NCBI GenBank assembly: GCA_944326135.1
Contig: CALVCU010000004.1
Location: forward strand, 1 to 64,000
DNA: 64,000 nt
Direction: 5' to 3'
Source: an uncultured Ligilactobacillus sp.
Lineage (GTDB): Bacteria > Bacillota > Bacilli > Lactobacillales > Lactobacillaceae
Position 1 is the stretch's first letter. Each line of letters begins with the position of its first letter. Positions 15,589 to 25,815 of the stretch are shown here, one piece after another. The notes under the pieces are model-generated. The model was not told the origin of the DNA and did not search any database. It saw only the letters and a program-made list of their open reading frames with translations. A program made the position numbers and the translations under genes.

Positions 15589-16866
15589 TTGAAATATCAA
15601 AAACCAAAGGGAACAGCAGATATTTTAGCTGATGAATCAACTAAATGGCAATATGTAGAAGAGAAAGCACGAGAATTATTTAAGAAGTATCGTTATCACG
15701 AAATGCGTACTCCAATTTTTGAAAATTTTGAAGTGTTTTCAAGAACTTCAGGAGAAACCTCAGATATTGTTACAAAAGAAATGTATGATTTTCATGATAA
15801 GGGAGATCGTCACATTACATTAAGACCAGAAGGAACAGCAGGTGTTGTTCGTTCATTTGTAGAAAATAAATTATATGGGCCTGAATATCAAAAGCCATAT
15901 AAGGTATATTATATGGGACCAATGTTCCGTTATGAAAGACCACAATCTGGTCGGCTACGTGAATTTCATCAAATTGGTGTAGAAGCATTTGGCGTAGATA
16001 ATCCTACTTTAGATGTGGAAGTAATTGCAATGGCAATTGATCTACTAAAAAGCGTAGAGATTAATAGTTTAAAATTAGTGATTAATACATTAGGAGATAT
16101 TGAAACTCGTCAAAATTATCGACAAGCACTAATTGATTATCTGGAACCATTTGAAGATCAGCTTTCAGAAGATTCAAAAGAAAGAATGCATAAGAATCCA
16201 CTTCGTGTTTTAGATAGTAAAGATGAAAACGATCAAAAAATTGTAGCAAATGCACCATCAATACTAGATTTCTTAACAGATAATTCAAAAAAACATTTTG
16301 AAACTGTGAAGTCATTATTAGATGATCTAGGTATTAAATATGAAATTGATGCAAATATGGTACGTGGATTAGATTATTATAATCATACTATTTTTGAAAT
16401 AATGAGTGATTCAAAAGCTTTTGGTGGGAAATGGACTACTGTATGTGCTGGAGGACGGTACAATGGGCTTGTAGAACAATTAGGTGGGCCAGCAACGCCA
16501 GGTGTAGGCTTTGGATTAGGTGTTGAACGCTTATTACTTATTTTAAACACTGAAAAAGATAAATTACCACTTGATGATGACTTAGATGTTTATGTTGTTG
16601 GCATTGGAAATGAAACAAACGCTAAATCATTAGAAATTGTTCAAGCATTACGCCAACAAGGCTTTTCTGCTGATCGAGATTATTTAAATCGAAAACCAAA
16701 GGGGCAATTTAAAACAGCAAGTCGTTTAGCGGCTAAATATACAATTACTATTGGTGAACGTGAAATTGCAGAGAATAAAGCTAATATTAAAGATATGGCA
16801 AGTGGACAAGAAAATTCAGTAAACTTAGATGATATATTAAATAACTTTGAAAATGTTATAAAGTAG
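15589..16866 (+). CDS. hisS: Histidyl-tRNA synthetase
   Basis: Charges tRNA-His. It has 425 residues of the class II fold: motif 1 around [12 protein letters not shown], motif 2 with [10 protein letters not shown], the histidine-specific motifs [12 protein letters not shown] and [14 protein letters not shown], and motif 3 [11 protein letters not shown], with a C-terminal anticodon-binding domain (VYVVGIGNE onward). Start codon is TTG at 15589 behind GAAGGGA; no ATG fits the family start [13 protein letters not shown]. It is controlled by the upstream T-box and followed by aspS. Confidence 0.97.
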   Translation: MKYQKPKGTADILADESTKWQYVEEKARELFKKYRYHEMRTPIFENFEVFSRTSGETSDIVTKEMYDFHDKGDRHITLRPEGTAGVVRSFVENKLYGPEYQKPYKVYYMGPMFRYERPQSGRLREFHQIGVEAFGVDNPTLDVEVIAMAIDLLKSVEINSLKLVINTLGDIETRQNYRQALIDYLEPFEDQLSEDSKERMHKNPLRVLDSKDENDQKIVANAPSILDFLTDNSKKHFETVKSLLDDLGIKYEIDANMVRGLDYYNHTIFEIMSDSKAFGGKWTTVCAGGRYNGLVEQLGGPATPGVGFGLGVERLLLILNTEKDKLPLDDDLDVYVVGIGNETNAKSLEIVQALRQQGFSADRDYLNRKPKGQFKTASRLAAKYTITIGEREIAENKANIKDMASGQENSVNLDDILNNFENVIK

Positions 16867-16883
16867 TTTTGGAGGATTATAGG

Positions 16884-18656
16884 TTGAGAAGAACAACATA
16901 TGCTGGACTTGTAGATGAGAGTTATCTAGGAAAAGAGATTGTACTTAAAGGTTGGGTTCAAAAGCGTAGAAATTTAGGGAATTTAATTTTTATTGATTTA
17001 CGTGATCGTGAAGGAATTGTTCAATTAGTATTTAGTCAAGAATTTGGTCCGGAAGCATTGAAAATTGCAGATTCATTACGAAGTGAATATGTTATTGAAG
17101 TAGTAGGAAAAGTTGTTGCACGTAATGAAAATGCAATTAACCCAAATATGAAAACTGGAAAAATTGAAGTTGAAGTTAGCGATGTTAAAATTTTGAATAA
17201 GGCTAAATTAACTCCTTTTGAAATTGTAAATAATACAAATGCAACTGATGAAATGCGATTAAAATATCGTTATTTAGATTTACGTCGACCAGAAATGCAA
17301 AAGTCATTAATGATTCGAAATCGTATAACGCAGACAGTACATCGTTATTTAGATGAAAATCACTTTATGAATATTGAAACACCATATTTGACACGGTCTA
17401 CACCTGAGGGGGCTCGTGATTATTTAGTTCCTTCAAGAGTATATCCTGGACATTTTTATGCATTACCACAATCCCCACAATTATTTAAGCAACTATTGAT
17501 GGGTGCTGGCTTTGATAGATATTATCAAATTGCTCGTTGTTTCCGTGACGAAGATTTGCGAGGAGATCGACAACCTGAATTTACTCAAATTGATATTGAA
17601 ACATCATTCATGGATCAAGATGAAATTATTGAAATGACAGAAGGTTTATTAAAGGCAGTCATGAAGGATACTTTAGGAATTGAAATTCAAACACCAATTC
17701 AACGTATCACATGGGATGAAGCAATGGATCGATTTGGTTCAGATAAACCAGACATTCGTTTTGATATGGAATTGCAAGATATGGGAAGTGCAGTTAAAGA
17801 ATCTGGATTTAAGGTTTTCGATAGCACATTAGAAAATGGTGGACAAGTTAAGGCGATTACTGTTCCAAATGGTGCTGAAAAATATTCTCGTAAGCAAATT
17901 GATGCAAAACAAGAGTACATTAAACGATTTGGTGCAAAGGGATTAGCATGGATGAAAGTTACAGATGATGGCCTTGCTGGACCAATTGCAAAATTCTTTA
18001 AAGATCGTGAAAAACAAATTTTAGAAGCAGCAAATGCTAAAATTGGTGACTTAATTTTGTTTGTTGCTTCTACACGAAAAGTAGTAGCAGATTCACTTGG
18101 CTATTTGCGAAAAGAAATTGCCAAGGAACAAAATATGATTGATGAAAATCAATTTGCATTTGTTTGGGTAGTAGACTGGCCATTATTTGAATATAGTGAA
18201 GAATTCCAACAATATATTGCAGCTCATCATCCATTTACAATGCCAAATGAAGAAGACTTAGAGTTATTGAAGACAGACCCACATAAATGTCATGCACAAA
18301 GTTATGATATTGTTTTAAATGGATATGAATTAGGTGGTGGGTCAATTCGTATCCATCAACGTGATATTCAAGAAGACATGTTTAAGGCATTAGGCTTTAC
18401 TAAAGAAAAAGCAGAAGAACAATTTGGTTGGTTTATGGATGCATTAGATTATGGATTCCCACCACATGGTGGTTTGGCACTTGGATTAGATCGTTTTGCA
18501 ATGCTTTTATCAAAGAAAGATAACATTCGTGAAGTAATTGCATTTCCTAAAAATTCAAAAGCTACTGAACCTTTGACACATGCACCAAGTATTGTTGCTG
18601 AAAAACAACTTGAAGATTTGCATATTGATGTGGAAGATGTAAAGGACGATGAATAA
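16884..18656 (+). CDS. aspS: Aspartyl-tRNA synthetase
   Basis: Charges tRNA-Asp. With the chosen start it has 590 residues: an OB-fold anticodon-binding domain ([24 protein letters not shown]), then the class II catalytic core with [20 protein letters not shown] (motif 2), the bacterial GAD insertion, and motif 3 [13 protein letters not shown]. The TTG at 16884 lies eight bases after TGGAGG (16870-16875); the longer frame from 16869 would start within that ribosome site and is unlikely. Both synthetases share one T-box leader. Confidence 0.96.
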   Translation: MRRTTYAGLVDESYLGKEIVLKGWVQKRRNLGNLIFIDLRDREGIVQLVFSQEFGPEALKIADSLRSEYVIEVVGKVVARNENAINPNMKTGKIEVEVSDVKILNKAKLTPFEIVNNTNATDEMRLKYRYLDLRRPEMQKSLMIRNRITQTVHRYLDENHFMNIETPYLTRSTPEGARDYLVPSRVYPGHFYALPQSPQLFKQLLMGAGFDRYYQIARCFRDEDLRGDRQPEFTQIDIETSFMDQDEIIEMTEGLLKAVMKDTLGIEIQTPIQRITWDEAMDRFGSDKPDIRFDMELQDMGSAVKESGFKVFDSTLENGGQVKAITVPNGAEKYSRKQIDAKQEYIKRFGAKGLAWMKVTDDGLAGPIAKFFKDREKQILEAANAKIGDLILFVASTRKVVADSLGYLRKEIAKEQNMIDENQFAFVWVVDWPLFEYSEEFQQYIAAHHPFTMPNEEDLELLKTDPHKCHAQSYDIVLNGYELGGGSIRIHQRDIQEDMFKALGFTKEKAEEQFGWFMDALDYGFPPHGGLALGLDRFAMLLSKKDNIREVIAFPKNSKATEPLTHAPSIVAEKQLEDLHIDVEDVKDDE

Positions 18657-18658
18657 TA

Positions 18659-18694
18659 TAAAAAAGCTCTTAGTTAATAAGGGCTTTTTTATAT
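18659..18694 (+). terminator. Hairpin terminator after aspS
   Basis: AAAAAAGCTCTTA, loop GTTAA, TAAGGGCTTTTTT, with one G-T pair. Confidence 0.85.
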
Positions 18695-18732
18695 GGAAAA
18701 TTTAATTTATTTCTTTATCGCTGGATAAAACA

Positions 18733-18760
18733 TTGATAAAATTATATGAGGTAGTATAAT
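18733..18760 (+). promoter_or_regulatory. Promoter upstream of the YitT gene
   Basis: -35 TTGATA (18733-18738), 16-base spacer, perfect -10 TATAAT (18755-18760). It probably also feeds the teichoic-acid genes that follow without a clear terminator. Confidence 0.6.
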
Positions 18761-18804
18761 AAAATAAATTATTTGGAAAATGATAGAAAAGTGGTCATTT
18801 AAAG

Positions 18805-19677
18805 ATGAATGAATTACAAAAAAGATGGAAAAAACATATTTATCTTTCTCGTGCTTCAGCCGCATTTATATATGGATTATTAGTTTCTGTAGCGATGAAT
18901 TTCTTTTGGGATCCAGGTCATATTTATTCTTCAGGAATAACTGGATTAGCACAATTACTAAATTCATTATTAAAGCACACTGTTTTTCCATTATCAACTG
19001 CGTTATTAATTTTCCTATTAAATTTGCCATTAATTATATTAGCTTGGAAACAAATAGGTCATAGATTTACAATTTTTACAGTAATTGCAGTTGTATGTTC
19101 TAGTGTAATGATTAAGTTATTACATCCAACAGTTTTAACAAAAGATCCCATGGTATGTGCAATTTTTGGTGCTATTTTAAATGGATATGGGACAGGTTAT
19201 GCACTAAAAAGTGGGATTTCAACTGGAGGATTAGATATTATAAGTTTAATCGTAAGAAAATTAACTGGGAAATCTGTTGGTACAGTTAATATGATATTTA
19301 ATGCATTTATCGTTTTAGCGGCTGGTCTTGTTTATGGTTGGCCATATGCTTTTTATTCAGCAATTGGATTATTTATTAATGCACAGGTAATGGATGCTAT
19401 TTATACAAGACAACAGAAAATGTTAGTGATGATTATTACAACAAAACCAAATAGTGTAGTTGATTGTATTCAAACACATATGAGACGAGGCATTACAATT
19501 GTTCATGGTGCAGAAGGGGCATATCGACACGATGCAAAGGCAATTTTATTTACAGTAATTTCCAGATATGAGATTCCAGAATTACATGCTGCATTAAATG
19601 AATCAGACCCACATGCCTTTGTAAGTATTACAGAAAATGTCCATACAATTGGTCATTTCTATGAACCAGAACCATAA
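18805..19677 (+). CDS. YitT family membrane protein
   Basis: This encodes 290 residues. The first two thirds hold five or six predicted membrane helices with the family motifs GLLVSVAMNFFWDPGHIYSSGITG and KSGISTGGLDII. The C-terminal ~80 residues form the soluble DUF2179 domain (MLVMIITTKPNSV to VSITENVHTIGHF). These proteins are widespread in Firmicutes in several copies; their transport or sensing role is not settled. It is 17 bases from the next gene. Confidence 0.92.
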   Translation: MNELQKRWKKHIYLSRASAAFIYGLLVSVAMNFFWDPGHIYSSGITGLAQLLNSLLKHTVFPLSTALLIFLLNLPLIILAWKQIGHRFTIFTVIAVVCSSVMIKLLHPTVLTKDPMVCAIFGAILNGYGTGYALKSGISTGGLDIISLIVRKLTGKSVGTVNMIFNAFIVLAAGLVYGWPYAFYSAIGLFINAQVMDAIYTRQQKMLVMIITTKPNSVVDCIQTHMRRGITIVHGAEGAYRHDAKAILFTVISRYEIPELHAALNESDPHAFVSITENVHTIGHFYEPEP

Positions 19678-19694
19678 TTTTAAGGTGAATAAGA

Positions 19695-20870
19695 ATGAAA
19701 AAAATTATTTATATTTGGCTTGTTAAGCTAATTTCAAAATTAAAGCATGAAAAAAAGCCTGAAAATATTGTATATTTAATGAGCTTTAATGGAAACGTAA
19801 ATTTTATTAAAGAACTAAGTAAATTAGCAGATAACAAACATTCATTAACTGTACTCTATTTACCACAATGTCAAAATGATGCTAATAAATTAAACAAAAT
19901 AGGAATAAAAACAGTTAAATTTCAAAATAATATTGATTTTTTAATACATAAATTACCTTTTATTTTAAACGCTCAGTTGTTAATTTGTGATAATTATTAT
20001 GCTTTTTTAAGTGGAATTGGTTTTGATCATGATAAAACGCATGTTGTACAAATTTGGCATGCGAATGGTGCAGTAAAATCCTTTGGTTGGGATGAACCAC
20101 AAACTTTAAAACGTTCTAAAAGTGATAAAAAAAGATTTCAAAGAGTATATAATCAATTTGATGAGTTTATTGTCGGATCAACTATGATGGGAGAAGTTTT
20201 TCAACGAAGTTATCATATTTCAAAAGAAAAAATTAGTTTATTAGGATATCCAAGGACTGATAATTTATTTAATTGCAAATGGCAATCTAAAACTTTGGAT
20301 AAAATTTACTATAGGCATCCAGAATTAAAGGGAAAAGAAATTCTTCTATATGCACCAACATATAGAGAAGATGAAAATCATAAAGTGAAATTAGAATTAC
20401 CAATTGATTTAGATTTGATCTTAAAGCAACTAAATAAAAATCAGAAATTAATTATTAAACTACATCCTCACTTAATAAAAGAGGAGAAAAATTTAAAACA
20501 AAGATTTCAAGATGAACATTTAATTTGGATAGATGATTTTTCTACTAATGATTTACTTTTAATTACTGATAGACTAATAACTGATTATTCATCTGTGATT
20601 TTCGATTATACTCTATTACCAAATGCTAAACAAATAATACTTTATTGTTATGATTTCAAAGAATATAAAGAAAATATTGGAATTCAAAAAGATTTTCAAG
20701 AATGGGCACCTGGCCCCATTGTTACTTCTGAGGCAGAGCTTAATTCAATTATAAAGAAACCTTTAAAAAGGGCTAATTTTGATAAATTTAATATAAAATG
20801 GAATACGTTCAATGACGGCAATGCAACTGAACGTGTCATTAAACATGAAGAAAATTATTTACATTCGTAA
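19695..20870 (+). CDS. CDP-glycerol glycerophosphotransferase, TagB/TagF family
   Basis: Transfers glycerol-phosphate from CDP-glycerol to a lipid-linked wall teichoic acid precursor at the cytoplasmic face. It has 391 residues. Family motifs present are VQIWHANGAVKSFG, LGYPRTD, LLYAPTYRED, IIKLHPHL and the CDP-glycerol-binding TDYSSVIFDY. Length is that of TagB (primase) or a short TagF. The tagD gene at the end of the cluster would supply CDP-glycerol. It heads a run of five genes for surface-polymer synthesis. Confidence 0.9.
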   Translation: MKKIIYIWLVKLISKLKHEKKPENIVYLMSFNGNVNFIKELSKLADNKHSLTVLYLPQCQNDANKLNKIGIKTVKFQNNIDFLIHKLPFILNAQLLICDNYYAFLSGIGFDHDKTHVVQIWHANGAVKSFGWDEPQTLKRSKSDKKRFQRVYNQFDEFIVGSTMMGEVFQRSYHISKEKISLLGYPRTDNLFNCKWQSKTLDKIYYRHPELKGKEILLYAPTYREDENHKVKLELPIDLDLILKQLNKNQKLIIKLHPHLIKEEKNLKQRFQDEHLIWIDDFSTNDLLLITDRLITDYSSVIFDYTLLPNAKQIILYCYDFKEYKENIGIQKDFQEWAPGPIVTSEAELNSIIKKPLKRANFDKFNIKWNTFNDGNATERVIKHEENYLHS

Positions 20871-20884
20871 AGAGGGAGATAATT

Positions 20885-22042
20885 ATGCGGCGAAAAATTA
20901 CGATTTTTGGTTTTTTTAGTGAAGACAGCGGTTTAACATGTTTTATTAAAACAAATTATCATGCATTAGTAGCAGAAGGTTATGATTTTAACATTATTAA
21001 CACTGCTAATTATCGTCCTGCAAGAGAACTAAAAAGACTTGGTACATATTATGAAGTTCCATTTTATTTTTCAGATATTAATGGACGTAATTTTTTTCAA
21101 AAGAGAAAAAATTTTATTCGTGAATTAAAGGATATACTTGAAGAATGCCGCAATACAAGCCAAACAATACATTTATATCTCAATACATTATGTGATCCAA
21201 TTTCTATAATATTGGCACATAAGGCAAATTTTAATCGCATAATTACTCATGCTTATGCTGATTATACCAATATTTTTAATATTGCTGAAAAACAATTACA
21301 ATATGTCGGACGCAAAATGGTGGAAAAATATGCAACTGATTACATTGCTGTAACACCTGAAGCTGCAAACTTCTTTTATTCTAAAAAATTACAGAGAAGT
21401 CCTAAATTTAGTATTATTCAAAATGGAATTGCTGTAAAAAAACAAAGATATCATGAAGAGCAAAATTTATATTATCGTAAAAGATATGGAATAGATAGTA
21501 AAACTTTTGTTATTGGGAATGTTGGAAGATTTATCAATTCAAAGAATCAAGTTTTTTTAGTTGAATGCTTTGATTTATTTCAAAAGATATATCCTAATGC
21601 TAAGTTAGTATTTATTGGTGATGGGCCAATGATTGAGGATGTTCGCCAAAGAGTATATCAACTTAATCTAGAAAGTAAGGTCATTTTTACAGGTTATTTA
21701 GAAAATACTGAAGAAGTGCAAAATATATTTAATGTTTTTGCATACCCAGCAATTAGTGATGGATTATCACTATCGTTATTACATAGTATTGCCAATGGTG
21801 CAATGGCTGTAGTTTCAAATACACAATCACAACAATTGAAAGAATTAGATGGAATTGTGTCATTGCCAATTGATAATGCTCAATTATGGGCAGATGAATT
21901 TTATCGATTAAATCAACGTAGATATAATCGAAGCATACAAAGTGAAAAAATAATGTCAGAACTTATTCAACATGGTTTTACAATTTCCACTGTATCACGA
22001 CAATTAAAAAAATTATATGGTAGACCACAATGGGAGGATTAA
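20885..22042 (+). CDS. Glycosyltransferase, GT4 family
   Basis: A 385-residue GT-B fold transferase, predicted cytosolic. The C-terminal half has the GT4 pattern: GNVGRFINSKNQ, LVFIGDGPM, VIFTGYLENTEEV and the ExxE-like AISDGLSLSLLHSIANG. It resembles EpsF-type exopolysaccharide or teichoic-acid glycosyltransferases. GGGAGAT precedes the ATG. Sugar donor cannot be predicted. Confidence 0.87.
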   Translation: MRRKITIFGFFSEDSGLTCFIKTNYHALVAEGYDFNIINTANYRPARELKRLGTYYEVPFYFSDINGRNFFQKRKNFIRELKDILEECRNTSQTIHLYLNTLCDPISIILAHKANFNRIITHAYADYTNIFNIAEKQLQYVGRKMVEKYATDYIAVTPEAANFFYSKKLQRSPKFSIIQNGIAVKKQRYHEEQNLYYRKRYGIDSKTFVIGNVGRFINSKNQVFLVECFDLFQKIYPNAKLVFIGDGPMIEDVRQRVYQLNLESKVIFTGYLENTEEVQNIFNVFAYPAISDGLSLSLLHSIANGAMAVVSNTQSQQLKELDGIVSLPIDNAQLWADEFYRLNQRRYNRSIQSEKIMSELIQHGFTISTVSRQLKKLYGRPQWED

Positions 22043-22044
22043 AA

Positions 22045-23247
22045 ATGAAAAAAATTGCAATCATTGGATATAATCTTTTTTCTATTGGTGGAACTACACG
22101 TAATAATATAAATCAATTAAAAAATTTTGTTGAAAATAACTTTGATGTATTTTATTTTAATTTTACTTTTTTTAATCAAACTGATATAAGGAATTTATTA
22201 GTTAGTGAACCAACTTTAAAAAAAGTTCATTTTAGGGAAATTAATGATTTTTTTGAAAATCAACAACCACGAGATTTAGATATAATAATAATTAGTCGCG
22301 AAAGTTTATTTTCATTAAGTGAATTATTGCGTTCATTTTATTCTGACGCAGTTATTTTAGGAGAAATTCATACTCCTTTAGCATTACTAAAAAAAATATA
22401 TGGCTTAAAATATTTTACTGCAATTCGAGTAGCAACTAAGAAAATAAAAAAAGAATTTGAATCAAAGTATCATTATCAAAATGTTTTTGTGAAAACAGTA
22501 AATGCTAATCATATCTGTTGGAGTAATGAAAAATTTCAATTTAAAAAAACGAATAACTTTTTAATTTCTAGTCGTTTTTCAGAAGATCAAAAAGATATAA
22601 TATATGCTTTGAAAATCTTTTGTAATTTAAAAAAACAAGGATATAATAAATTTCATTTATATTTAATGGGAACAGGTCCAGATAAAAAAATATATCAACA
22701 TTATATAAAAGAAAATCATTTACAAGATATGATTACATTTACGAAAAAAATTCCTGAAAATTATATCTATTTATCTACTGCTAAATATGAAACTTTTGGT
22801 TATTCAATTATGGAAACAATTGCTAAGGGACACTTAGTAATTGCTTATGTTGGTGATGACTTTTCAATTAAAGATATATATAATGATTTTCCTTCTGTAT
22901 TTTGGATAAAAAAGGAAAATATTTTATCAGATGCTAAATGTTTAATAAAGGCATCACAAACTAAACTTACATTGAACGAATATCGACAAGATAAAAAATA
23001 TTTTGATAAATTAACATATGGCGAAAACTATAATGATGAGTTTAATAAATTCTTACTTGAGTTAAAAAACTTATCAGTAAATTCAATAAATGTAGATCAA
23101 AAAGAAATTCAAAAAATAAAAAAACAAATTCAAGAAGAGTTAGGACCATTAAATGCAAATTTAGTTATAAAAATTTATCATTATCTTATGCAAAATAAGT
23201 TATTTGGGAATTTGATTATAAAGTTAAAAAATATTATTAAAAAATAA
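22045..23247 (+). CDS. Glycosyltransferase, TagE-like GT4
   Basis: A 400-residue protein starting at the ATG at 22045 behind GGGAGG, which lies in the end of the previous gene; the frame could extend upstream to 22030 but would begin inside the ribosome site. C-terminal GT-B motifs: FLISSRFSEDQKDIIYALK, LYLMGTGPD, ITFTKK, and YLSTAKYETFGYSIMETIAKG, with the catalytic ExxE-like E-T-F-G-Y-S-I-M-E. This pattern is close to poly(glycerol-phosphate) glucosyltransferases that decorate teichoic acid. The last 50 residues are Lys-rich and helical, perhaps for membrane contact. Confidence 0.8.
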   Translation: MKKIAIIGYNLFSIGGTTRNNINQLKNFVENNFDVFYFNFTFFNQTDIRNLLVSEPTLKKVHFREINDFFENQQPRDLDIIIISRESLFSLSELLRSFYSDAVILGEIHTPLALLKKIYGLKYFTAIRVATKKIKKEFESKYHYQNVFVKTVNANHICWSNEKFQFKKTNNFLISSRFSEDQKDIIYALKIFCNLKKQGYNKFHLYLMGTGPDKKIYQHYIKENHLQDMITFTKKIPENYIYLSTAKYETFGYSIMETIAKGHLVIAYVGDDFSIKDIYNDFPSVFWIKKENILSDAKCLIKASQTKLTLNEYRQDKKYFDKLTYGENYNDEFNKFLLELKNLSVNSINVDQKEIQKIKKQIQEELGPLNANLVIKIYHYLMQNKLFGNLIIKLKNIIKK

Positions 23248-23261
23248 GAAAGAAGTTTTTT

Positions 23262-24281
23262 ATGGTTAATTATGTACTTACATCAGATATTTATAAGGGA
23301 TATAAGCATGCTGGGCCCAAAGCAAAAGCTGATATTAATAAATTTTTAGCAGATGATGGTTGGAAAATATTGGATTTGGATTTACCTATAAAAAGAATTC
23401 CTAAATTAATATATCGGTTCTCAAAATTACCTAAATTGTTTAAAGGAAAAGATATTCAAAATATTATTTTTCAATATCCTATGTACTCTGTATTTTTGAC
23501 TAAATCAATTATTAAAGAGATCAGAAGACAAACAAATGCTAATATCATTTTTGTAATCCATGATTATGAATCAATCCGTAAATATAAGGGTGACACAACA
23601 TTTTTTAAAAATGAAGTGGAAATATTTAATTCTGTAGATTGTTTAATTGTGCATAGTGTGGCAATGAAAAATGAGATGAGAAAAAATGGAATTAAAACCA
23701 AAATGGTTATATTAGGATTGTTTGATTACTATAATCCTCAACCACTAATTAGCCATTCAAATTATGATCATTCTATTTGTTTTGCTGGTAATTTAGAAAA
23801 GTCTTCATTTTTAACTAAATTGACTTTAAAAGATTCTCATGCATATTTATTTGGAATGGATCCAGCATCGAATTATCCCCAAAATATTAGTTATGAGGGC
23901 CTCTATCAGGCTGAAGAATTACCCAAACACTTAAAAGGGGACTTTGGATTAGTTTGGGATGGAACAACATTAAATGGTGATGGAGGAATTTATGCTGATT
24001 ACCAAAGATTTAATGCACCTCATAAAGCTTCGTTATATGTTAGTTCAGGAATGCCAGTTATTGTTTCTAAAAAAGCTGCAATTAGTGATTTTGTAATTGA
24101 TAATAAAATAGGAATTGCAGTAGATAGTTTAAACAATTTAGATACAGAGTTATATAAAATTACTGAAACTCAGTATTTACAAATGCAAAATAATACAAAA
24201 ATTATCGCAAAGAAACTACGAAATGGTTTGATGATAAAGAATGCAATAAGTACTGCAATTAATATTATTTCAAATAAATAA
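23262..24281 (+). CDS. Sugar transferase, Gtf3/galactofuranosyltransferase-like
   Basis: A 339-residue GT-B-like protein. The N-terminal half reads YVLTSDIYKGYKHAGPKAKADIN, IIFQYPMY and IIFVIHDYESIR, and the C-terminal half ICFAGNLEKSSFL, GDFGLVWDG, YADYQRFNAPHKASLYVSSGMPVIV. These are the hallmarks of the Gtf3/WbbI-like group of accessory glycosyltransferases found in lactic acid bacteria. It may extend the surface glycan started by its neighbours. Acceptor and donor unknown. Confidence 0.8.
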   Translation: MVNYVLTSDIYKGYKHAGPKAKADINKFLADDGWKILDLDLPIKRIPKLIYRFSKLPKLFKGKDIQNIIFQYPMYSVFLTKSIIKEIRRQTNANIIFVIHDYESIRKYKGDTTFFKNEVEIFNSVDCLIVHSVAMKNEMRKNGIKTKMVILGLFDYYNPQPLISHSNYDHSICFAGNLEKSSFLTKLTLKDSHAYLFGMDPASNYPQNISYEGLYQAEELPKHLKGDFGLVWDGTTLNGDGGIYADYQRFNAPHKASLYVSSGMPVIVSKKAAISDFVIDNKIGIAVDSLNNLDTELYKITETQYLQMQNNTKIIAKKLRNGLMIKNAISTAINIISNK

Positions 24282-24325
24282 CTTTTATTGTCAAATCAGT
24301 TATAATCTTTTTAGGAGTTGATATT

Positions 24326-24736
24326 ATTAAACGAGTTATTACATATGGCACATTTGATTTACTTCATTATGGACATGTAAATCTTTTGCGTCGTGCTAAA
24401 GAATATGGCGATTATTTAATTGTTGGTTTATCAACTGATGAATTTAATTATCGTCAAAAACACAAGAAATCTTATTTTGATTATGCTCAACGAAAACAAC
24501 TATTAGAGGCAATTCGTTATGTAGATAAAGTTATTCCTGAAAAAAGTTGGGATCAAAAAAAATCAGATGTACATAAATTTGATATAGACACCTTTGTAAT
24601 TGGAGATGACTGGAAAGGAAAATTCGATTATTTAAAAGACGAAGGTGTAAAAGTAGTTTATCTTCCACGAACTCCAGAAATAAGTACAACTCAAATAAAA
24701 GAAGATTTAAATATTAAAAAGAATGAAGGGAAATAA
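24326..24736 (+). CDS. tagD: Glycerol-3-phosphate cytidylyltransferase, apparent ATT start
   Basis: Makes CDP-glycerol from CTP and glycerol-3-phosphate for teichoic acid synthesis. The frame encodes [28 protein letters not shown], with the nucleotide-binding HYGH (residues 14-17) and later [11 protein letters not shown], which are TagD signatures. There is no ATG, GTG or TTG in frame before this core; the first conventional start (TTG 24386) lies after the HxGH motif and would give a dead enzyme. TTAGGAG (24311-24317) is spaced eight bases from ATT at 24326, exactly where TagD proteins begin. I therefore infer an ATT start giving 136 residues. A sequencing error would be the alternative. Confidence 0.85.
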   Translation: MKRVITYGTFDLLHYGHVNLLRRAKEYGDYLIVGLSTDEFNYRQKHKKSYFDYAQRKQLLEAIRYVDKVIPEKSWDQKKSDVHKFDIDTFVIGDDWKGKFDYLKDEGVKVVYLPRTPEISTTQIKEDLNIKKNEGK

Positions 24737-24737
24737 T

Positions 24738-25643
24738 ATGTTACTTGGATCGCATGTAAGTATGAGTGGTAAAAAAATGCTATTAGGTTCTGCAGAAGAA
24801 GCTTTTAGTTTTGGTGAAAATACATTTATGATTTATACAGGTGCACCTCAAAATACAAAAAGAAAACCAACAGATGAAATGAATATTCCTGCCGGCCAAG
24901 CATATATGCAAGATCATGATTTATCACATATTGTAGTGCATGCACCTTATATTATAAATTTAGGAAATACAAAAAAACCTGATAAATTCGAATTTGCAGT
25001 TCAATTTTTACATGATGAAATTGTACGTGCTCAAGCATTAGGAGCTCATCAAATGACCTTGCATCCAGGTGCACACGTTGGTGCAGGTTCTGAAGCAGCA
25101 ATTGAAAATATTGCTAAGGGACTAAATGAAGTATTAACAAAAGATCAAACGGTTCAAATTGCAATTGAAACAATGGCAGGAAAAGGAACAGAAGTTGGTA
25201 AAACATTTGAGCAAATTGCACAGATGATTGAAAAAATTAAATTAGATGACAAAGTCTCTGTAACCTTAGATACATGCCATGCAAATGATGCTGGTTATGA
25301 TATAAAAAATGATTTTGATGGTGTTTTAAATGACTTTGACCATGTAATTGGACTTGATCGACTTAAAGTTATTCATTTAAATGATTCAAAAAATCCTATG
25401 GGAAGTCACAAGGACAGACATGCAAATATTGGATTTGGAACGATTGGCTTTGATGCTTTAAATTATGTTGCACATCATGAACAATTACAAAATATTTCAA
25501 AAATTTTAGAAACACCATATGTTGGACCTGATAAAAAACATAAATATGCTCCATATGCATATGAAATTCAAATGCTGAAGAAACAAGAATTTAATTCAGA
25601 CATGTTAGATGAAATTCTTAAAAATAAGGGAAAGTTAGTTTAG
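24738..25643 (+). CDS. nfo: Endonuclease IV (AP endonuclease)
   Basis: DNA repair enzyme that incises abasic sites. At 301 residues it is slightly longer than E. coli Nfo. It begins [11 protein letters not shown] and shows the three family signatures: [22 protein letters not shown] with metal-binding Glu, [41 protein letters not shown] and the late ETPY. Start at 24738 follows GAAGGGAA, one base after the tagD stop, so it shares that transcript even though its role is unrelated. Confidence 0.96.
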   Translation: MLLGSHVSMSGKKMLLGSAEEAFSFGENTFMIYTGAPQNTKRKPTDEMNIPAGQAYMQDHDLSHIVVHAPYIINLGNTKKPDKFEFAVQFLHDEIVRAQALGAHQMTLHPGAHVGAGSEAAIENIAKGLNEVLTKDQTVQIAIETMAGKGTEVGKTFEQIAQMIEKIKLDDKVSVTLDTCHANDAGYDIKNDFDGVLNDFDHVIGLDRLKVIHLNDSKNPMGSHKDRHANIGFGTIGFDALNYVAHHEQLQNISKILETPYVGPDKKHKYAPYAYEIQMLKKQEFNSDMLDEILKNKGKLV

Positions 25644-25665
25644 ATTTTTTTGTTCGATAGTTATT

Positions 25666-25697
25666 TAAAAAGACTGATTTTATACAGTCTTTTTTTA
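25666..25697 (+). terminator. Hairpin terminator after nfo
   Basis: AAAAAGACTG and CAGTCTTTTTT flank a short AT loop, with a long T-run. Confidence 0.8.
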
Positions 25698-25755
25698 ATT
25701 GTTTATTTTTCAAGTCATCAATTTGGTTAAATATTATGAAGTTTAAATAATTAAC

Positions 25756-25783
25756 TTTACATTAAATTGAAATATGGTATAGA
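25756..25783 (+). promoter_or_regulatory. Promoter of the icaADB-like operon
   Basis: -35 TTTACA (25756-25761), 16-base spacer, extended -10 TGG-TATAGA (25775-25783), about 33 bases before the start. Confidence 0.5.
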
Positions 25784-25815
25784 ATTACAATTAATATAAA
25801 ATTGGGGGGATTTGG

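Noticed and set aside
16869-16883. Longer start of aspS
   Set aside because: It would place the start codon inside the ribosome-binding site of the better TTG at 16884.
24386-24736. Shorter tagD from the first conventional start (TTG)
   Set aside because: It would remove the HxGH nucleotide-binding motif that is present just upstream in the same frame.
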